DNA from: JABDJZ01 sp047611125
Lineage (GTDB): Bacteria; Bacteroidota; Rhodothermia; Rhodothermales; UBA10348
Assembly (NCBI GenBank): GCA_047611125.1
Contig: JBLFXH010000053.1
Location: 1 to 15,736, forward strand
Direction of reading: 5' to 3'
Length of the DNA: 15,736 nt
Under the pieces are notes generated by a model. It saw only the letters and a program-made list of their open reading frames with translations, searched no databases and had not been told where the DNA came from. Below, piece by piece: positions 7,891 to 15,207 of this stretch. Position 1 is the first letter of the stretch; the number at the start of each line of letters is the position of its first letter. A program made the position numbers and the translations under genes.

Positions 7891-9387
7891 GTGCAGAGCG
7901 CAGCGCTTCGTATTGGGTTGCTCGGCCTGTCCCTGCTCTCTGGAGGAGGGGCTCCCGAGCCATCGGCACCTCCGCCAAACATCCTGTTTATCGTAGCTGA
8001 CGACCTGAACACGCGGATCGGGTCCTATGTGGATTCGACGTTCGCTGTCCATACCCCGAATCTGGACCGACTGGCAACGTCAGCGGTACGGTTCACCAGA
8101 GCCTACTCGCAGTACCCAGTCTGTGGGCCTTCCCGCGCCTCGTTCCTCAGTGGGCTGTATCCCGAATCGAACGGCGTAACCAGCAACGATTTCGAAACGG
8201 CAAACCACCGAATCGCCTCCCCCGAGTTGGCGGACCACCCAACGCTGCCCGGATTCCTGCGGCAGAACGGGTACTTCACGGCGCGTGTGTCGAAGATCTT
8301 CCACGTGGGAGTTCCAGGGGGAATCGAGCGAGGGGAGTCGGGCTCAGACGATCCCGATGCCTGGGATTTCGCGGTGAACATCATGGCGCCGGAAACGCTC
8401 ACTTCTGGCCGACTGGAAACGCTCTCCCGCGGCAGCCACTACGGGTCTACGTTTGCCAGGATGGTGGTGCCAGACGGCGAAGAAAACACTCAGGCCGATG
8501 TGCTTGCGGCTGATCAGGCCATCGCCATCCTGGAGACTCGGGCGGGACCTCGACCGCCCGGCGCGACGAACAGGACCAGGCTCAAGGCCGAGCAGCCCTT
8601 CTTTCTTGCGGTCGGTTTCGTCCGGCCCCACGTGCCGCTGATTGCACCGGCCCGTCACCACGCCCGTTTTCCTGACTCCCTTTCGGTCTTGCCCGAGGTC
8701 CCAGAGAACGATCTAGATGACGTTCCGCCGCCAGCAGCTGGGACCACCAACGAGCGTCGATTCCAGATGACGCTCGACGAGCAACGGAAGGCGGTTTCGG
8801 CATACAACGCGAGCGTCAGCTTCATGGATGAGCAGGTCGGACGACTGCTCGACACCTTGGAGCGACTAGATCTCAGGGACGACACGGTCGTGATCTTCGC
8901 CTCTGATCACGGATTCAATCTTGGTGAGCACACAGCGTGGCAGAAGTCGAGCCTCTGGGAGGAAAGCGTTCGGGTACCGTTGATGATCGCCGAACCGAAT
9001 GGCCAGGGAGCGGAGTCAGCCGAGATTGTTGAGTTGATTGACCTGTATCCGACCGTTGTCGAACTCGCGGGGCTAGCGGGCCAGATGCCGACCATCCTGC
9101 AAGGATCGAGTCTGGTTTCCACAGTACGGCCGCCGCGCGTGTCCCGTGATGTCGGGACGGCCTACACGATCACCGGGGGAGAAGGCGCGTCGCTACGAAC
9201 CTCCCGCTGGCGCTACAACCGGTGGGGGGAGACCCCGACTCCCTTGAACGAAGAGCTGTACGACCATCGGGGAGATCCGGGTGAGATCACGAACTTGGCC
9301 AGGGACCCAGCCTTCGCTCCGGATCTAGAGAAACTGCGACAGGCCTTCGAGCGCGCACGAAGGACAGCCCGGACTCTCGAGAGATAG
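7891..9387 (+). CDS. Sulfatase, iduronate-2-sulfatase-like, formylglycine type
   Basis: The enzyme has 498 residues and should cleave sulfate esters, probably from a sulfated glycan, in the periplasm. The N-terminal hydrophobic stretch (residues about 7-17) is a likely signal peptide, and there is no lipobox Cys. The mature domain opens with NILFIVADDLNTRIGSY (metal-binding D37/D38). C78 lies in CGPSRASF, the C-x-P-S-R motif whose Cys is oxidised to formylglycine. Further metal/active-site residues are D339 and H340 in FASDHGFNLGEHT, with K352 in WQKSSLW. QYPVCGPSRASFLSGLYP and the KIFH motif (residues about 135-138) point to the iduronate-2-sulfatase-like branch rather than arylsulfatase A. 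The start is GTG 7891, one base after the peptidase stop. No maturase gene is visible here, so FGly formation must come from elsewhere. Actual substrate unknown. Confidence 0.94.
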   Translation: MQSAALRIGLLGLSLLSGGGAPEPSAPPPNILFIVADDLNTRIGSYVDSTFAVHTPNLDRLATSAVRFTRAYSQYPVCGPSRASFLSGLYPESNGVTSNDFETANHRIASPELADHPTLPGFLRQNGYFTARVSKIFHVGVPGGIERGESGSDDPDAWDFAVNIMAPETLTSGRLETLSRGSHYGSTFARMVVPDGEENTQADVLAADQAIAILETRAGPRPPGATNRTRLKAEQPFFLAVGFVRPHVPLIAPARHHARFPDSLSVLPEVPENDLDDVPPPAAGTTNERRFQMTLDEQRKAVSAYNASVSFMDEQVGRLLDTLERLDLRDDTVVIFASDHGFNLGEHTAWQKSSLWEESVRVPLMIAEPNGQGAESAEIVELIDLYPTVVELAGLAGQMPTILQGSSLVSTVRPPRVSRDVGTAYTITGGEGASLRTSRWRYNRWGETPTPLNEELYDHRGDPGEITNLARDPAFAPDLEKLRQAFERARRTARTLER

Positions 9388-9402
9388 GCCACGCGGTCAG
9401 CC

Positions 9403-9633
9403 TCACTTACGATAAAGCACAGGGTTCAGAGGGGAATCGATGACCTCGCTGGGCGTTGAGCCAGGACACCATGCCTCCCAATCGAGGGGCTGGCGCTGTG
9501 TATTCAACTCCAGCACCAACCGCGTGATTTCGAGCCCAAAGTGCTCTATCTCCTGCGCGGACAAGACGTCTTTCAGGAGGATGTAGCGGTTTGCCTGGTA
9601 GAAGGTGCGCTGGTCCGCGGCGGCGCGAATTGG
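9403..9633 (-). pseudogene. N-terminal remnant of a phytanoyl-CoA dioxygenase (PhyH)-like gene
   Basis: The minus-strand frame from 9633 to the TGA at 9405-9403 encodes 76 residues, including ADQRTFYQANRYILLKDVLS, AQEIEHFGLEI and TRLVLELNTQRQPLDWE. This is the start of PhyH-type Fe(II)/2-oxoglutarate dioxygenases (F-Y-x-x-N-G-Y-x-x-L-K-D-V-L-S-x-x-E-I). The frame has no ATG/GTG/TTG start of its own. An ATG at 9652 opens in another frame (MAHTILANS), so a frameshift near 9620-9635 would be needed to join them. After VLYRK the frame stops. The HxD...H iron site and the whole catalytic core are missing. I infer a truncated, frameshifted relic. The family call is from pattern memory. Confidence 0.6.
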
Positions 9634-9652
9634 CTAAAATAGTATGCGCCAT

Positions 9653-9851
9653 ATCACTGGAAGGGCTTACAAAAAAAACACAAAGAGTCGATAATTATGA
9701 ATAACACAAGATGGCAGTAGTTCGAACACCGGTAAAACCGCCTTTCTGACCGTAGTACTTGACGTAACTAAGTTGTTCGTAACTCCATAGGCCCTCTTCA
9801 TGGAATACATCATAACATTCGGCCTAAATTAGTTAGATACTCAGAGCAGAA
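9653..9851 (+). promoter_or_regulatory. AT-rich control region upstream of the lrp-glnN unit
   Basis: These 199 bases are clearly more AT-rich than their surroundings and hold no ORF. They include an A-tract (9671-9678), the direct repeat GTAACT at 9764-9769 and 9779-9784 (15-base period), and short dyads in the same place (AACT-A-AGTT at 9766-9774, and GTTCGTAAC). Lrp-family proteins bind AT-rich, weakly palindromic, phased sites and often autoregulate, so an operator here is plausible. I could not identify a full TAnnTTTG promoter element, and the start of transcription is not resolved. Confidence 0.35.
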
Positions 9852-10346
9852 ATGGATCGAATTGACGAAATAGACGCCCGCATCCTGGAGCTCCTCCAGC
9901 AACGCGGCCGGATGAAGCGAAACCGGATCGCGGAAGACGTAGGCATGTCCCTCCCGTCAATTTCAGACCGGATGCGCAAGCTCGAGGAACGTGGGGTCAT
10001 TCAGGGCTACCACGCCGTGCTTGACGCGAAGCGCCTGCAGTACGACATCATGGCATTCATAAGAGTGACCGTAGATGGCTCGGCCAATTATCCCGGTTTC
10101 CTCAGGACCGCCCAGGAAATGCACGAAGTGCAGGAGCTCCATTCGATCACGGGAGACGGCTCGCACTTCCTGAAGGTGCGGACAAAGAACACTACAACAT
10201 TAGAGGCCCTGCTGGCCGCCATCCAGGCCATGCCGGGAGTCCACGGGACTTCTTCGAGCATTGTCCTCTCCACGTACAAAGAGACCCGCGACCTGAAAGC
10301 CACGCCCATGGTGCTACTGCAACAGCACGAGAACGAAACAGCCTGA
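9852..10346 (+). CDS. Lrp/AsnC-family transcriptional regulator
   Basis: The protein has 164 residues, the usual length for the family. Residues about 4-45 form the winged helix-turn-helix (IDARILELLQQRGR, then RNRIAEDVGMSLPSISDRMR, K-L-E-E-R-G-V-I). This is followed by the linker strand GYHAVLDAKRL and the RAM/AsnC effector domain (about 66-145), with the typical EVQELHSITGDGSHFLKV stretch. Family members are dimers/octamers that sense amino acids and control amino-acid and nitrogen genes, often including themselves. It lies 41 bases upstream of glnN on the same strand, so cotranscription and control of glutamine synthetase are likely but not shown. Start ATG 9852 begins the canonical N-terminus. 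A short dyad TGGTC-CCA-GACCA (10360-10372) sits in the gap to glnN. Its significance is unknown. Confidence 0.95.
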   Translation: MDRIDEIDARILELLQQRGRMKRNRIAEDVGMSLPSISDRMRKLEERGVIQGYHAVLDAKRLQYDIMAFIRVTVDGSANYPGFLRTAQEMHEVQELHSITGDGSHFLKVRTKNTTTLEALLAAIQAMPGVHGTSSSIVLSTYKETRDLKATPMVLLQQHENETA

Positions 10347-10387
10347 TCTTTCCACTCCCTGGTCCCAGACCAACCTAGCTCAAGAAC

Positions 10388-12559
10388 ATGACCCGCACCG
10401 TAGCCGACTACAACGTCCTTGCTGCCACGAAGCACGTAAACGGCAACAACACGTCCGCTCGCAAAGCGATGGACATCGAGAAAATCTTCGGAGAGAACAT
10501 CTTCGGGATGGATGAGATGAAGGCTCGCCTCCCCAAGGCCGCATTCAAGTCCATGCTCGCAACCATTGAGCAGGGCGCGAGGCTGGACCCGACCATTGCC
10601 GACACCGTGGCTTTGGCCATGAAGGAGTGGGCGGTGGAGCGCGGCGCGTCTCACTTCTCGCATTGGTTTCAGCCCTTGACCGGATTCACGGCTGAGAAGC
10701 ACGATAGCTTCATCACGCCAAATAAGGGCGGCGGTGCCATCGCCCAGTTCTCCGGTAAGGAACTCATTCAGGGCGAGCCGGATGCGTCAAGCTTCCCGTC
10801 CGGTGGCGTCCGCGCCACGTTTGAGGCCCGCGGCTACACAGCCTGGGACCCGACTTCACCGGCGTTCATTATTGAAAACAAGAATGGCTCCTACCTAGCC
10901 ATTCCCACCGCTTTTGCGTCGTGGACGGGCGAGGCTCTAGACCATAAGACGCCGCTGCTCCGTTCGATGCAGACGCTGAACACAGCGGCACTGCGCGTAC
11001 TGGGGCTCTTCGGCGTAAAGGATGCCCAAAAGGTCATCTCAACAGTCGGTGTTGAGCAGGAGTATTTCCTCATCGACGAGGAGTTCTACTACCGCCGTCC
11101 CGATCTCGTAACCACAGGCCGGACCCTCTTCGGTGCCAAGCCACCGCGCGGCCAGGAGCTGGATGATCACTACTTTGGCTCCATTCCCGACCGCATTCTG
11201 GCTTGCATGCTGGAGACCGAGAAAGAGCTGTACCGCCTTGGTGTCCCGGTAAAAACCCGCCATAACGAGGTGGCACCGGGACAGTACGAGATCGCCCCGA
11301 TCTTCGAGAACACCAACCTTGCGGCTGATCATCAGCAGCTCTTGATGCTGACTCTGGAGCGCGTAGCGCGGCATCACGGTCTGGTCTGCCTGATGCACGA
11401 GAAGCCGTTTGCCGGCATCAACGGGTCTGGCAAGCACAACAACTGGTCACTGGCTACCGACACCGGCAAGAACTTGTTGGAGCCAGGGGACAATCCTCAC
11501 GCCAACATCCAGTTCTTGTTCTTTTGTGCTGCAGTCATCCGCTCCGTCCACCGGCATCAGGACCTGCTGCGGATCTCCGTTGCCAGCGCGGCCAACGATC
11601 ATCGTCTTGGTGCGAATGAGGCCCCCCCGGCCATCATTTCCATCTTTCTGGGCGAGCAGCTTGAGGACGTGTTCAGGCAGTTGGAGGACGGCCCGGCCAA
11701 GACCTCGATGCAGGGAGGGCTGCTCGGCCTGGGGGTCGAGACGATTCCGAGCCTCCCGCGTCACGCTGGTGATCGCAACCGGACGAGCCCCTTCGCTTTC
11801 ACGGGCAACAAGTTCGAGTTCCGCGCTGTGGGTTCCTCGCAGTCGGTCTCGTTCCCGAACATCGTCCTGAACGTCATCGTCGCCGAGTCCCTTGGGGAAA
11901 TGGGCGACATGCTGGAGGCTGAACTGGCGGGCAAGGAGAAGAGCAAGAAGGGCTTCGACGGTGCCGTTGCGGAGGTGATCAAAACGGTCGTCCACAACTC
12001 GAAGACCATCCTCTTCGGCGGTGACAACTACGCTGAGGAGTGGCACGAGGAAGCAGAGCGCCGCGGTCTGCTGAACCTGCGCACCACGATGGATGCCTAC
12101 CACCACCTGCTGGACGAGAAGAACATCAAGCTCTTCGAGCGCGCAGAGGTGCTGAGCGAGATTGAACTGCGCGCCCGGGAAGAAATCCTGGTCGAGCAGT
12201 ACTTCATTCGCATCAACATCGAGGCGGAGACCACCGAGTATCTGGGTCGGACCTACATCCTGCCTGCCGCTGTTCGGTACCTGACGCAGTTGCATGCCAG
12301 CGGAGCTGGAGCCGGCGTGAAGTCGGTTGCCAAGACCGTGTCAACTGGAATCGATGCGCTGTGCGAGAGCCTCGATGCGCTCGGCAATCAGAACCGAGAA
12401 CTCGGCGGCGATACGGTGCACGAGAAGGCTGAGCACATGCGCCGCAACGTGATCGGGGCCATGAAAAAGGTTCGAGCCGCTGCCGATTCGCTGGAGGGAC
12501 TTGTGGCCCACGACATGTGGCCGCTGCCGACCTACCGCGAGATCCTCTGGGTGAAGTAG
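10388..12559 (+). CDS. glnN: Glutamine synthetase type III
   Basis: The 723-residue enzyme makes glutamine from glutamate, ammonia and ATP in the cytoplasm and is a main entry of nitrogen. The length is typical of GSIII (types I and II are about 470 and 350-450). Diagnostic blocks are FPSGGVRATFEARGYTAWDP from residue 136, VEQEYFLID with metal-ligand glutamates E223/E225, RHNEVAPGQYEIAP from 291, and GINGSGKHNNWSL from 343 (the catalytic-core glycine/His block). The ~200-residue C-terminal extension (EKNIKLFERAEVLSE, REEILVEQYFIRINIE) is the dodecamer-type GSIII tail. Start ATG 10388 is the first in frame after the lrp stop. GSIII is widespread in Bacteroidota, cyanobacteria and some clostridia. 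No adenylylation (GlnE) site is expected, so control is probably transcriptional, with the upstream Lrp-type gene the obvious candidate. Confidence 0.98.
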   Translation: MTRTVADYNVLAATKHVNGNNTSARKAMDIEKIFGENIFGMDEMKARLPKAAFKSMLATIEQGARLDPTIADTVALAMKEWAVERGASHFSHWFQPLTGFTAEKHDSFITPNKGGGAIAQFSGKELIQGEPDASSFPSGGVRATFEARGYTAWDPTSPAFIIENKNGSYLAIPTAFASWTGEALDHKTPLLRSMQTLNTAALRVLGLFGVKDAQKVISTVGVEQEYFLIDEEFYYRRPDLVTTGRTLFGAKPPRGQELDDHYFGSIPDRILACMLETEKELYRLGVPVKTRHNEVAPGQYEIAPIFENTNLAADHQQLLMLTLERVARHHGLVCLMHEKPFAGINGSGKHNNWSLATDTGKNLLEPGDNPHANIQFLFFCAAVIRSVHRHQDLLRISVASAANDHRLGANEAPPAIISIFLGEQLEDVFRQLEDGPAKTSMQGGLLGLGVETIPSLPRHAGDRNRTSPFAFTGNKFEFRAVGSSQSVSFPNIVLNVIVAESLGEMGDMLEAELAGKEKSKKGFDGAVAEVIKTVVHNSKTILFGGDNYAEEWHEEAERRGLLNLRTTMDAYHHLLDEKNIKLFERAEVLSEIELRAREEILVEQYFIRINIEAETTEYLGRTYILPAAVRYLTQLHASGAGAGVKSVAKTVSTGIDALCESLDALGNQNRELGGDTVHEKAEHMRRNVIGAMKKVRAAADSLEGLVAHDMWPLPTYREILWVK

Positions 12560-12576
12560 AGACTCACTCCCCGTAA

Positions 12577-12647
12577 GGCTCCTTCGAAAAGGCCGGAGCC
12601 TCCTGTGGAGACTCCGGCCCAAGGACTCTGATCAGAAAAGGTCAGAG
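12577..12647 (+). terminator. Overlapping hairpins after glnN, probable transcript end
   Basis: The main hairpin is GGCCGGAG (12591-12598) with CTCCGGCC (12612-12619). It is continued after one C-A mismatch by CTCC/GGAG (12600-12603/12607-12610) around a 3-base loop, making 12 pairs and very stable. GGCTCC (12577-12582) can instead pair with GGAGCC (12595-12600), excluding the main stem. A third, weaker stem is CTCTGA/TCAGAG (12626-12631/12642-12647). There is no U-tract after the main hairpin, so it is not a textbook intrinsic terminator. It may act as a 3'-end stabiliser or a Rho-assisted stop. Confidence 0.45.
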
Positions 12648-12729
12648 ACTGATAATAGCGTCGGCGACGCCATCGGGCGGGCAACAACCGTCCGCCGACA
12701 TTCCACGAGTCTGTCCTCGCCCTTTTTTC

Positions 12730-12737
12730 TATCTTTG
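12730..12737 (+). promoter_or_regulatory. Candidate -7 promoter element (TATCTTTG) for the sigma-factor gene
   Basis: TATCTTTG fully matches the Bacteroidota -7 consensus TAnnTTTG and lies 27 bases before the ATG at 12765, leaving room for a leader of about 20 bases. A TTG -33 element is not evident. The nearest candidate is TTCC at 12701-12704, which is weak. A pyrimidine run directly precedes the element (12721-12730). The same octamer precedes the tRNA on the other strand. Confidence 0.55.
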
Positions 12738-12764
12738 GCGACGCTCCTCCCCACACGTCTCTGA

Positions 12765-13373
12765 ATGGCAGCCAAAGAAAAGAAAGCTCCCTCGCAATCT
12801 AGCGAGCAGGATAGGGAGTTGGTGACGGCCGCCCTGGCGGGCCGTCAATCGGCCTACCAGGAGCTAATGGAGAAGTACCAGGGCGCTCTGACCCGGCACG
12901 TCCAGAAGATGGTGCATGGATCGAATGACATTGACGATCTGGTCCAGGAGTGCTTTATCAAGGCCTTTGGAGCGCTGAAGTCCTATTCCAGCGACTACGC
13001 CTTCTCGACGTGGCTCTACAAGATTGCCACGAACCACACGATTGATTTCCTTCGCAAGAAGCGACTCAAGACGTTCTCGATTGACCGTCCAATCAAGACG
13101 AAGGACGGCGAGGTGGAGTACGAAATCCCCGATACCGACTATCGCCCGGATCGTCACATCGTTGAGGATCAGCGCCGGGAGCTCATCCAGGAGGCCATCG
13201 ACGCGCTGCCGCCGAAGTACCACATGGTTATTGTGATGCGGCATCAGCAGGAGAAGTCTTACGAAGAAATTGCCCGGGAGCTGGATCTGCCCCTTGGCAC
13301 CGTGAAGGCGCACATTTTCCGCGCTCGCGCGTTGCTCTACAAACACCTGCGCGACCAGCGGGAAACCATTTGA
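12765..13373 (+). CDS. RNA polymerase sigma factor, sigma-70 family (ECF type)
   Basis: The predicted protein has 202 residues and directs RNA polymerase to a subset of promoters. Region 2 covers residues about 25-100: DDLVQECFIKAF (57-68) for core binding, and FSTWLYKIATNHTIDFLRKK (80-99) for -10 recognition and melting. A linker of about 35 residues, charged and with no sigma-3 domain, leads to region 4 (about 137-195) with the helix-turn-helix SYEEIARELDLPLGTVKAHI. This is the two-domain ECF layout. No anti-sigma gene or membrane protein adjoins it, so its control is unknown. purB follows 31 bases downstream on the same strand and is probably cotranscribed. The start ATG 12765 is supported by the nearby promoter element. 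The lysine-rich N-terminus (AAKEKKA) is likely disordered. Confidence 0.95.
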   Translation: MAAKEKKAPSQSSEQDRELVTAALAGRQSAYQELMEKYQGALTRHVQKMVHGSNDIDDLVQECFIKAFGALKSYSSDYAFSTWLYKIATNHTIDFLRKKRLKTFSIDRPIKTKDGEVEYEIPDTDYRPDRHIVEDQRRELIQEAIDALPPKYHMVIVMRHQQEKSYEEIARELDLPLGTVKAHIFRARALLYKHLRDQRETI

Positions 13374-13404
13374 CCCCGGCGTCCCGTCGGGATACCGAAG
13401 TCTG

Positions 13405-14700
13405 ATGATCGAACGATATTCGCGGCCCGAGATGGCTGCGCTGTGGACCGAAAAGGCGCAGTTTGACGCTTGGCTGGAAGTTGAATTGGCGGCCTGCTGG
13501 GCGTGGTCCAAGCTGGGTGTCATTCCGCCCGAGGACGTGGAGAAGCTGTATGCCAACGCCGCCTTTGATGTAGACCGCATACACGAAATCGAAGAGGTTA
13601 CCCGTCACGATGTGGTGGCGTTTACCCGCTCGGTCAGCGAGTCCCTGGGTTCAGAGCGCAAGTGGGTTCATTACGGCCTGACATCGTCCGATGTGGTCGA
13701 TACCGCCTGGTCAGTGCGCCTCATGCGGGCGAACGTGATGATCCGGGAGAAGCTGACGCGCCTGATCGAGGTCCTGGGGCGCCGGGCCGTTGAGCACAAG
13801 CACACGCTAATGATGGGTCGGACCCACGGCGTTCACGCAGAGCCTACCACGTTCGGGCTGAAGATGGCGCTCTACTACACGGAGATGAAGCGCAACCTGA
13901 AGCGCTTTGATGCGGCCGCAGAAGACCTGCGGGTCGGCAAGGTCTCCGGGTCCGTCGGGACGTTCGCCCACCTGCCTACAGACGTGGAGAGGTTCACGTG
14001 TGAACGGCTTGGCCTCGAGGCAGCTCTCATCTCCACGCAGGTCCTCCAACGCGATCGACATGCGCACTACATGTCCGTGCTGGCGCTGATCGGCGCCACG
14101 CTGGAGAAGATGGCCGTGGAGGTCCGTGGCCTTCAGAAATCAGAGGTCCGTGAGGTCGAAGAGGCATTTCGCAAGGGGCAGAAGGGCTCCTCGTCGATGC
14201 CTCACAAGCGAAACCCAGTCGGCAGTGAGAACATCACGGGCTGCGCGAGACTTCTGCGCGGCTACATGATTACGGCCTATGAGAACGTGCCGCTCTGGCA
14301 CGAGCGGGATATTTCCCACTCAAGCGCCGAGCGTGTGATTCTGCCCGACGCGACCACGGTCCTGCACTACGCCCTACATCGATTCGGGGGACTCATGGAC
14401 AACCTGGTGGTCTTCCCGGAGACTATGCGGGAAAACATGGAGCGGACCTTTGGCCTCTACAACAGCCAGCGGCTGTTGAACGCACTCATAGACAAGGGCC
14501 TGGTCCGCGAGAAGGCTTACGACACGGTGCAGCCACTCGCCATGCGGGCATGGACCGAAAGGCGGTCATTCAAAGACCTCGTGGATGCGTCGCCGGAGAT
14601 TGCCGAGTACCTCACGCCGGAAGAAATCGCCGCCGAGTTCGATGTCGAGTACCACCTGCAGCGGGTGGACGAGATCATCGAAAGAGTGGGGCTGGGGTAG
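13405..14700 (+). CDS. purB: Adenylosuccinate lyase
   Basis: The 431-residue homotetrameric enzyme acts twice in purine synthesis: it releases fumarate from SAICAR to give AICAR, and from adenylosuccinate to give AMP. Its length matches the short Bacillus-type enzyme, and the active-site numbering coincides with it: H68 (VTRHDV) and H141 (GRTHGVHAEP). The mobile signature loop GSSSMPHKRNP (S262-N270) contains the catalytic serine. TSSDVVDT (from about residue 92) is the substrate-binding block. Start ATG 13405 gives the usual MIERYSRPEM opening. It follows the sigma-factor gene by 31 bases and is convergent with folA, whose stop lies 9 bases beyond the purB stop. No other purine gene is in the window. 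Confidence 0.98.
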   Translation: MIERYSRPEMAALWTEKAQFDAWLEVELAACWAWSKLGVIPPEDVEKLYANAAFDVDRIHEIEEVTRHDVVAFTRSVSESLGSERKWVHYGLTSSDVVDTAWSVRLMRANVMIREKLTRLIEVLGRRAVEHKHTLMMGRTHGVHAEPTTFGLKMALYYTEMKRNLKRFDAAAEDLRVGKVSGSVGTFAHLPTDVERFTCERLGLEAALISTQVLQRDRHAHYMSVLALIGATLEKMAVEVRGLQKSEVREVEEAFRKGQKGSSSMPHKRNPVGSENITGCARLLRGYMITAYENVPLWHERDISHSSAERVILPDATTVLHYALHRFGGLMDNLVVFPETMRENMERTFGLYNSQRLLNALIDKGLVREKAYDTVQPLAMRAWTERRSFKDLVDASPEIAEYLTPEEIAAEFDVEYHLQRVDEIIERVGLG

Positions 14701-14714
14701 CCTGAGGCCTTACC
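14696..14714. terminator. Possible compact bidirectional stop between purB and folA
   Basis: The purB and folA stops are only 9 bases apart. An imperfect inverted repeat, GGTAGCC (14696-14702), loop TGA, GGCCTTACC (14706-14714), spans both stop codons with two bulges. No T-tract follows on either strand. It is the only dyad at the convergence point. It could hinder read-through, but the evidence is thin. Confidence 0.2.
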
Positions 14715-15207
14715 GGACCTCGTAGGTCATGAACCGGAATCCGTCGCGCGGCTCATTCCTCGTGATGCGGTAGCGCGTCCCGATGAGGTGCTCATACTCG
14801 GGGAAGAAGACATCGCCATCGTACTCGCCATCCACCAGCGTGAGCTCCATGCGGTCGGCCCGCTCCAGGAACTGCTCGTAGATGGTGGCCCCGCCCGCGA
14901 TGATCAGGAGGTCTACATCACCTGCGGCAGCCAGCGCTTCGTCCGGAGACGAGAAGACCTCCGCTTGAACGGAGGTGTAGTCCGGATTCCGGGTCACCAC
15001 CAGATGTCGACGGCCTTTCAGCGGCCCTCCGAACTGCTCCACCAGACTCTGAAAGGTGCGACGGCCCATGAGCATGGGATGTCCGAGCGTCAGCCGTTTG
15101 AAGTGTTTTAGATCCTCAGGGATGTGCCAGGGCAGTTCGAGGCCTTTTCCCATGACCCGGTTCTCAGCCCCGACGGCGGCGACAATCACAATTTCAGGCT
15201 TGGACAT
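14710..15207 (-). CDS. folA: Dihydrofolate reductase
   Basis: The 165-residue enzyme reduces dihydrofolate to tetrahydrofolate with NADPH and so regenerates the folate consumed by thymidylate synthase. Key blocks are VAAVGAENRVMGKGLELPW (Met20-loop region), PEDLKHFKRLT with D32 aligned to the E. coli catalytic Asp27, HPMLMGRRTFQSL (NADPH binding), HLVVTRNPDY, and IIAGGATIYEQFL (the conserved Gly-Gly turn). I start at ATG 15207, which overlaps the thyA stop by one base (TGATG). A TTG three bases earlier would add one residue and is unnecessary. The overlap points to translational coupling with thyA. Confidence 0.97.
   Translation of the reverse strand: MSKPEIVIVAAVGAENRVMGKGLELPWHIPEDLKHFKRLTLGHPMLMGRRTFQSLVEQFGGPLKGRRHLVVTRNPDYTSVQAEVFSSPDEALAAAGDVDLLIIAGGATIYEQFLERADRMELTLVDGEYDGDVFFPEYEHLIGTRYRITRNEPRDGFRFMTYEVR

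Noticed and set aside
9407..9652. 81-residue minus-strand ORF starting ATG 9652
   Set aside because: Arg/Pro-rich translation with no family; the recognisable PhyH-like peptide is in the neighbouring frame of the same strand.
11447..12295. 282-residue minus-strand ORF inside glnN
   Set aside because: Antisense shadow of the conserved glutamine synthetase coding sequence.
12864..13580. 238-residue minus-strand ORF across the sigma factor and purB start
   Set aside because: Antisense shadow; both plus-strand genes are strongly supported by conserved motifs.
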